Shown here: piece by piece, positions 61,173 to 64,000 of the stretch
Layout: the number at the start of each line of letters is the position of its first letter
Numbering within the stretch: position 1 is the first letter of the stretch
Assembly (NCBI GenBank): GCA_039984955.1
Contig: JBDWTN010000007.1
Location: 2,798,501 to 2,862,500, forward strand
Direction of reading: 5' to 3'
DNA: 64,000 nucleotides
From: Marinobacter alexandrii
GTDB taxonomy: Bacteria; Bacteroidota; Bacteroidia; Cytophagales; Cyclobacteriaceae
The notes under the pieces: model-generated
What the model saw: only the letters and a program-made list of their open reading frames with translations
What the model was told of the DNA's origin: nothing
Databases searched by the model: none
Program-made: the position numbers and the translations under genes

Positions 61173-62150
61173 TTAGTTGTTTTGATTGTTTATGATTTCT
61201 CCATAAGTAGTCACAGTATGACCTTCGGCCTCCAGAGATCTTTTGATATGAGTTACATGAGCGCTTCCTACAGTGAGTAAGACTTTAGCTGCTCCTTGTT
61301 CATTAGCTGTTCGAATGATTCTGTCAGCCATGATTTGATTTCGATTGAGCCAGTATGATTTTACTTGTCTAGCCTCTTCAGATCTGGGTAATTTTTTTGG
61401 TAGTTCATCGATTAGCTCAGAAAATGAATTCTGAAATTCTGGCCCATTGATGTATTCCATCAGTCTTCCGGACTCATTAGCTTTTCTGTATTGTTTTTGT
61501 GTTCTGAGATAAACTTTTAATGGCTTCCACTTAAGACTGAAGACTAGTTTCTTCAATACCTTCTTGTTGTTTTCGAGAAACTCACTTTCTCCAGCTCGGT
61601 AGTCAATACCGAAAAACTTTTCCACTCCTAGTTTTTGAGCAGCAGGAAAAACTATAAGGCCATATTCTGAGTTGCTTAGTTTTCGCTGAAACTTTGAGAA
61701 GTAGTAAAGCGAATCCCCTTTCTCTTGAAGCTGAAACCAATGGTAGTAAGCATTCCAGATGTCATAGGAAGCATAGTAGTTGGCCCCTTTGAGCAACTGC
61801 TTGTTGCTGCCGTAAGTCTTCCAAAATGAATCGTCTTTAGGTAATTCATTTGTAGGAATAGTAGGAAATGCATTGTGATAGATGAGTGAGTCCCTAAGTC
61901 CATCTGCTCGATTTAGGGTATTGGGCCAAATCTCCCTTAGACTGAGTGTGTCTTCTATGGGGATGGCTTCAATACAAATAATGTCTGGATTTAGGTCTGC
62001 GATAAAATCCTGAATAGATTCAAAATCTTGGAGAGACTTATATTCATCATCAAAGTAATGTGCAGTACCAATGATGGTGACGTCTAATTTTCTTTGAGCC
62101 AAACAAAGAATGCTAAAGGCAAGTAGATAAATTGTGATAATTGTTTTCAT
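61173..62150 (-). CDS. exported TraB/DUF5694-like protein
   Basis: The 325-residue protein has a signal peptide (MKTIITIYLLAFSILCLAQ). The core has features of the TraB/TIKI/EreA-like fold: DVTIIGTAHYFDDEYK at the start, NPDIICIEAIPIEDTLSL (with a conserved glutamate) and a C-terminal VLLTVGSAHVTHIKRSLEAE. GTAH and GSAH with the glutamate are the usual candidate metal-site residues of this superfamily. DUF5694 is the closest family by pattern. It heads the operon containing the CPBP-like gene and is divergent from the LytTR gene at 62318, with a repeat-rich control region between. Confidence 0.75.
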   Translation of the reverse strand: MKTIITIYLLAFSILCLAQRKLDVTIIGTAHYFDDEYKSLQDFESIQDFIADLNPDIICIEAIPIEDTLSLREIWPNTLNRADGLRDSLIYHNAFPTIPTNELPKDDSFWKTYGSNKQLLKGANYYASYDIWNAYYHWFQLQEKGDSLYYFSKFQRKLSNSEYGLIVFPAAQKLGVEKFFGIDYRAGESEFLENNKKVLKKLVFSLKWKPLKVYLRTQKQYRKANESGRLMEYINGPEFQNSFSELIDELPKKLPRSEEARQVKSYWLNRNQIMADRIIRTANEQGAAKVLLTVGSAHVTHIKRSLEAEGHTVTTYGEIINNQNN

Positions 62151-62209
62151 GATTGTGTTCGATTTGTTTCTTCAAAGCACATATATGAATGAGATGATTT
62201 TAGGAAATG

Positions 62210-62309
62210 ATGTCTGTAGTCTTGGTTTGGATGTCTGAAATCTGGTTATTTAAGTTGTGGTGGAATACCTGACAATGTCTGAAATGCCTATCTTCATGTC
62301 TGAAATCTG
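62210..62309 (+). promoter_or_regulatory. four direct repeats in two 21-bp-spaced pairs (candidate LytTR operators)
   Basis: Copies of ATGTCTGAAATCTG begin at 62210 (ATGTCTGTAGTCTT), 62231 (exact), 62275 (ATGTCTGAAATGCC) and 62296 (exact). The first and second, and the third and fourth, are 21 bp apart, two helical turns, as expected for LytTR-type binding. One pair lies about 60 bp from the start of the TraB-like gene, the other just before the LytTR gene at 62318. This suggests that the regulator controls itself and the divergent operon. Confidence 0.6.
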
Positions 62310-62317
62310 AGACATAA

Positions 62318-63217
62318 ATGTGGTTATCACTTAATTATGATTTACTGAAATCCTGGAAACCAATTGTGGTCACCACTTTCATCATGGAGTTGGTTTATCA
62401 GGCGATCATTTACCTTCATCCTGAAAATCTTGACTGGGTAGGAAGCGACCAATTTTCTTTATCTAATACGCTTAAATTCATTTTCGTTGATCAGTTTTTG
62501 ATTGAGTGTGCAACTGTCACCATCATGTTTCAGTTGATCCGGATCTATGGAACAAAGCTTAGACTGTTGGATTTACAGCTAAGAATCCGAGAGATTTTCT
62601 TGTACGAATTAAAATTCTTACCTGTCTTACTAGTTTCATTCTTTGTGTTTGCGCCGGTGACACTTACATTCAGGTTCTTGTATCACCATTATCCAGACCT
62701 AAATTGGGATATCTATTTCAATGAGTATTTTTATAGCACTACTCTCTACTTCAACTACCTGACGCCAGTTTTACTGATTGGGTATGTTACGATCAATGTG
62801 AACCTCATCTATCTATACAATTCCCAGCTGGGGGAAACAAAACAAGATTTACATGAAGCAAAAAAGATGAAAGTAAAAAACCGTTTATGGGCATCAGATG
62901 AGTTTGGTGAACTATTTCTGGATACTGATAAGGTACATTGGGTCGAACGAGACAGCCGTAAAACGTACGCTTTTACAGATGATGAAAAGTATCGACTGAA
63001 AGAGAATATTACGGAATTAGAGGAAAAATTAGATCCGAATACTTTTATCCGGATCAACCGCAGCGCTATTGTTAATCTTGAATATGTACTCAATTACTCA
63101 TTTTGGGAAAACGACAAATACATTGTCCGAATTAAAGATTCAGATAAGGAATTTGTGATGAGCAGAGAACGGTTACAAAAGGTGAAGGGAAGCTTCTTAA
63201 AAGAAGAAGTCACCTAA
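62318..63217 (+). CDS. membrane-bound LytTR transcriptional regulator
   Basis: The 299-residue protein has four membrane helices (residues ~10-165; PIVVTTFIMELVYQAIIYLH, FIFVDQFLIECATVTIMFQL, FLPVLLVSFFVFAPVTLTFR, YLTPVLLIGYVTINVNLIYL) and a C-terminal LytTR domain. That domain shows DKVHWVERDSRKTYAFTDDE, PNTFIRINRSAIVNLEYVLN and EFVMSRERLQKVKGSF. It has no receiver domain. It resembles the regulator at 42488 in layout but only weakly in sequence. Four direct repeats precede its start codon. Its stop codon overlaps that of the convergent gene at 63214 by 4 bp. Confidence 0.88.
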   Translation: MWLSLNYDLLKSWKPIVVTTFIMELVYQAIIYLHPENLDWVGSDQFSLSNTLKFIFVDQFLIECATVTIMFQLIRIYGTKLRLLDLQLRIREIFLYELKFLPVLLVSFFVFAPVTLTFRFLYHHYPDLNWDIYFNEYFYSTTLYFNYLTPVLLIGYVTINVNLIYLYNSQLGETKQDLHEAKKMKVKNRLWASDEFGELFLDTDKVHWVERDSRKTYAFTDDEKYRLKENITELEEKLDPNTFIRINRSAIVNLEYVLNYSFWENDKYIVRIKDSDKEFVMSRERLQKVKGSFLKEEVT

Positions 63218-64000
63218 TAGTTGGGTTTTGGATATTGATCGTTTGGTGAAAGAAGAAGTATATCATAGCTATTAAGCTCAAACTCGATATCCTTAGAAAC
63301 TTTGATCTCTCCATTTTGCATCATCTCTTTAAAAGGTCGAAGATCTATTGCAGTCCATTGATCTTTTCTGCCTAGCTCTAGGAATAAGGATGTTGACTTC
63401 CATCTGGATTTTCCAACATTACTCTTACCATTCCGATATGCTATTAAGTGACGGATAGATAGGAATCCTACATTGCTAGTTTTTGCAGTCTCTGTGAGAA
63501 ACTTTCCCATGTCATCAACACCGAAGATGGATCGTCCATGAGTCAAATGAATGCCTCCAAGCTTAAGGAATACTTTTGGGTTTCCTTCTTCTGAATCTTC
63601 ATAGTAAGTCTTAAAATTCTTTTTCATATAGTTAGCACGTTGCTGATTGCTACCTTGTCCTGTAGCAGACTTACAATAGATGTCCCAGCTTTCCCGCATA
63701 TCATCAATGATGACTTTTGCCTTGGTATTGCTTTCCATCATTTTCAGGTATGTATTAATGATTTCATTAGACTGATACCAGCAGAAAACACTTTGACCAC
63801 TCACCTTATTTTTAAAAATATTTTTATGAATTAATGCTTTTGCTTTTTCATAAGCTTCCTGCTCAGGCGTTGGGTTTTGAGCTAGTTTATGAATGTTATC
63901 CAGATGCATTTCGTAGGAGTATAGATACTCCTGATCAAGCCCCCAGAGATTAAACCCTAGCCTTGAAGCCTCTTCTGCAAAATTTGAATCTTCAATCTTA
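63214..64000 (-). CDS. protein of uncertain family, possibly EreA/ChaN-like (5' end outside window)
   Basis: The frame is open to the window edge. A methionine at 63909 looks like a start, but upstream codons continue with sensible sequence (FAEEASRLGFNLWGLDQEYL, then YSYEMHLDN), so the true start lies beyond 64000. Visible features are that GLDQEY segment, FCWYQSNEIINTYLKMMESN, RESWDIYCKS, KVFLKLGGIHLTHGRSIFG and FLSIRHLIAYRNGK. The GLDxE segment and LGGIHLTHG recall the EreA/ChaN/TraB superfamily, which would make this the second such protein near the window end, but this is a low-confidence guess. A frameshifted relative lies at 55518-55711. Confidence 0.75.
   Translation of the reverse strand, partial: KIEDSNFAEEASRLGFNLWGLDQEYLYSYEMHLDNIHKLAQNPTPEQEAYEKAKALIHKNIFKNKVSGQSVFCWYQSNEIINTYLKMMESNTKAKVIIDDMRESWDIYCKSATGQGSNQQRANYMKKNFKTYYEDSEEGNPKVFLKLGGIHLTHGRSIFGVDDMGKFLTETAKTSNVGFLSIRHLIAYRNGKSNVGKSRWKSTSLFLELGRKDQWTAIDLRPFKEMMQNGEIKVSKDIEFELNSYDILLLSPNDQYPKPNY

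Noticed and set aside
1-64000. Transposase, prophage or integrative element
   Set aside because: No transposase, integrase, phage structural or conjugation gene was seen; the only mobile-like signals are short palindromic repeats and the repeat-flanked GIY-YIG gene.

Overview
The window is AT-rich DNA from the chromosome of a free-living, probably marine member of the Bacteroidota, most likely order Cytophagales. The evidence is a PorP/SprF-type type IX secretion (T9SS) protein, T9SS C-terminal sorting domains of both kinds, a TonB-dependent receptor paired with a DUF4249 lipoprotein, several LytTR regulators, a hybrid histidine kinase fused to an AraC domain, and a TAnnTTTG-type promoter box. 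No tRNA, rRNA, CRISPR array, phage or transposase gene was seen.

Layout. (1) 1-8892, minus strand: a surface-structure locus. A TPR histidine kinase and LytTR response regulator pair lies upstream of two paralogous fibre-like secreted proteins. These are followed by a protein with a gliding-type C-terminal domain and a PorP/SprF-like protein cut by the window edge. Both fibre genes carry the same 66-bp upstream element. (2) 8930-22698: housekeeping and mixed genes: a membrane-anchored GH113-like glycosidase, prfC, an AprA-like methyltransferase, dnaK, an NfeD/flotillin pair, a hybrid sensor kinase, a THUMP rRNA methyltransferase and a histidine phosphatase. (3) 22914-39618: envelope and proteolysis: a TonB receptor/DUF4249 pair, a large zinc protease, penicillin-binding protein 1C, a GIY-YIG nuclease bracketed by inverted repeats, an M3 peptidase lipoprotein and a giant alpha-2-macroglobulin lipoprotein with an intact thioester motif. 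(4) 39758-44055: a TPR protein, a CocE-like hydrolase, a membrane LytTR regulator and a TRIC-like channel.

(5) 44056-55510 is the most interesting part. Three large secreted or surface proteins (a 15-repeat propeller/cadherin-like T9SS substrate, a Kelch lipoprotein and an unrecognised exported protein) sit beside a hybrid kinase that ends in a REC and an AraC DNA-binding domain. Five copies of a 37-bp tandem operator, two TTGACCnnTTTGTGAT half-sites 21 bp apart, lie in the intergenic regions of this block and were not noticed elsewhere. In the three copies in front of the structural genes, a TAnnnnTTTGCA box follows at exactly the same distance. This reads as a compact regulon controlled by the neighbouring AraC-type hybrid regulator.

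(6) 55518-64000: a decayed gene fragment, a Tat-exported Gfo/Idh oxidoreductase, a DUF3179 protein, two VOC-domain proteins, DoxX- and CPBP-like membrane proteins, a TraB/DUF5694-like protein, and a second membrane LytTR regulator with four copies of a direct repeat in front of it. The last gene runs off the right edge; the fragment at 55518 is a decayed relative of it.
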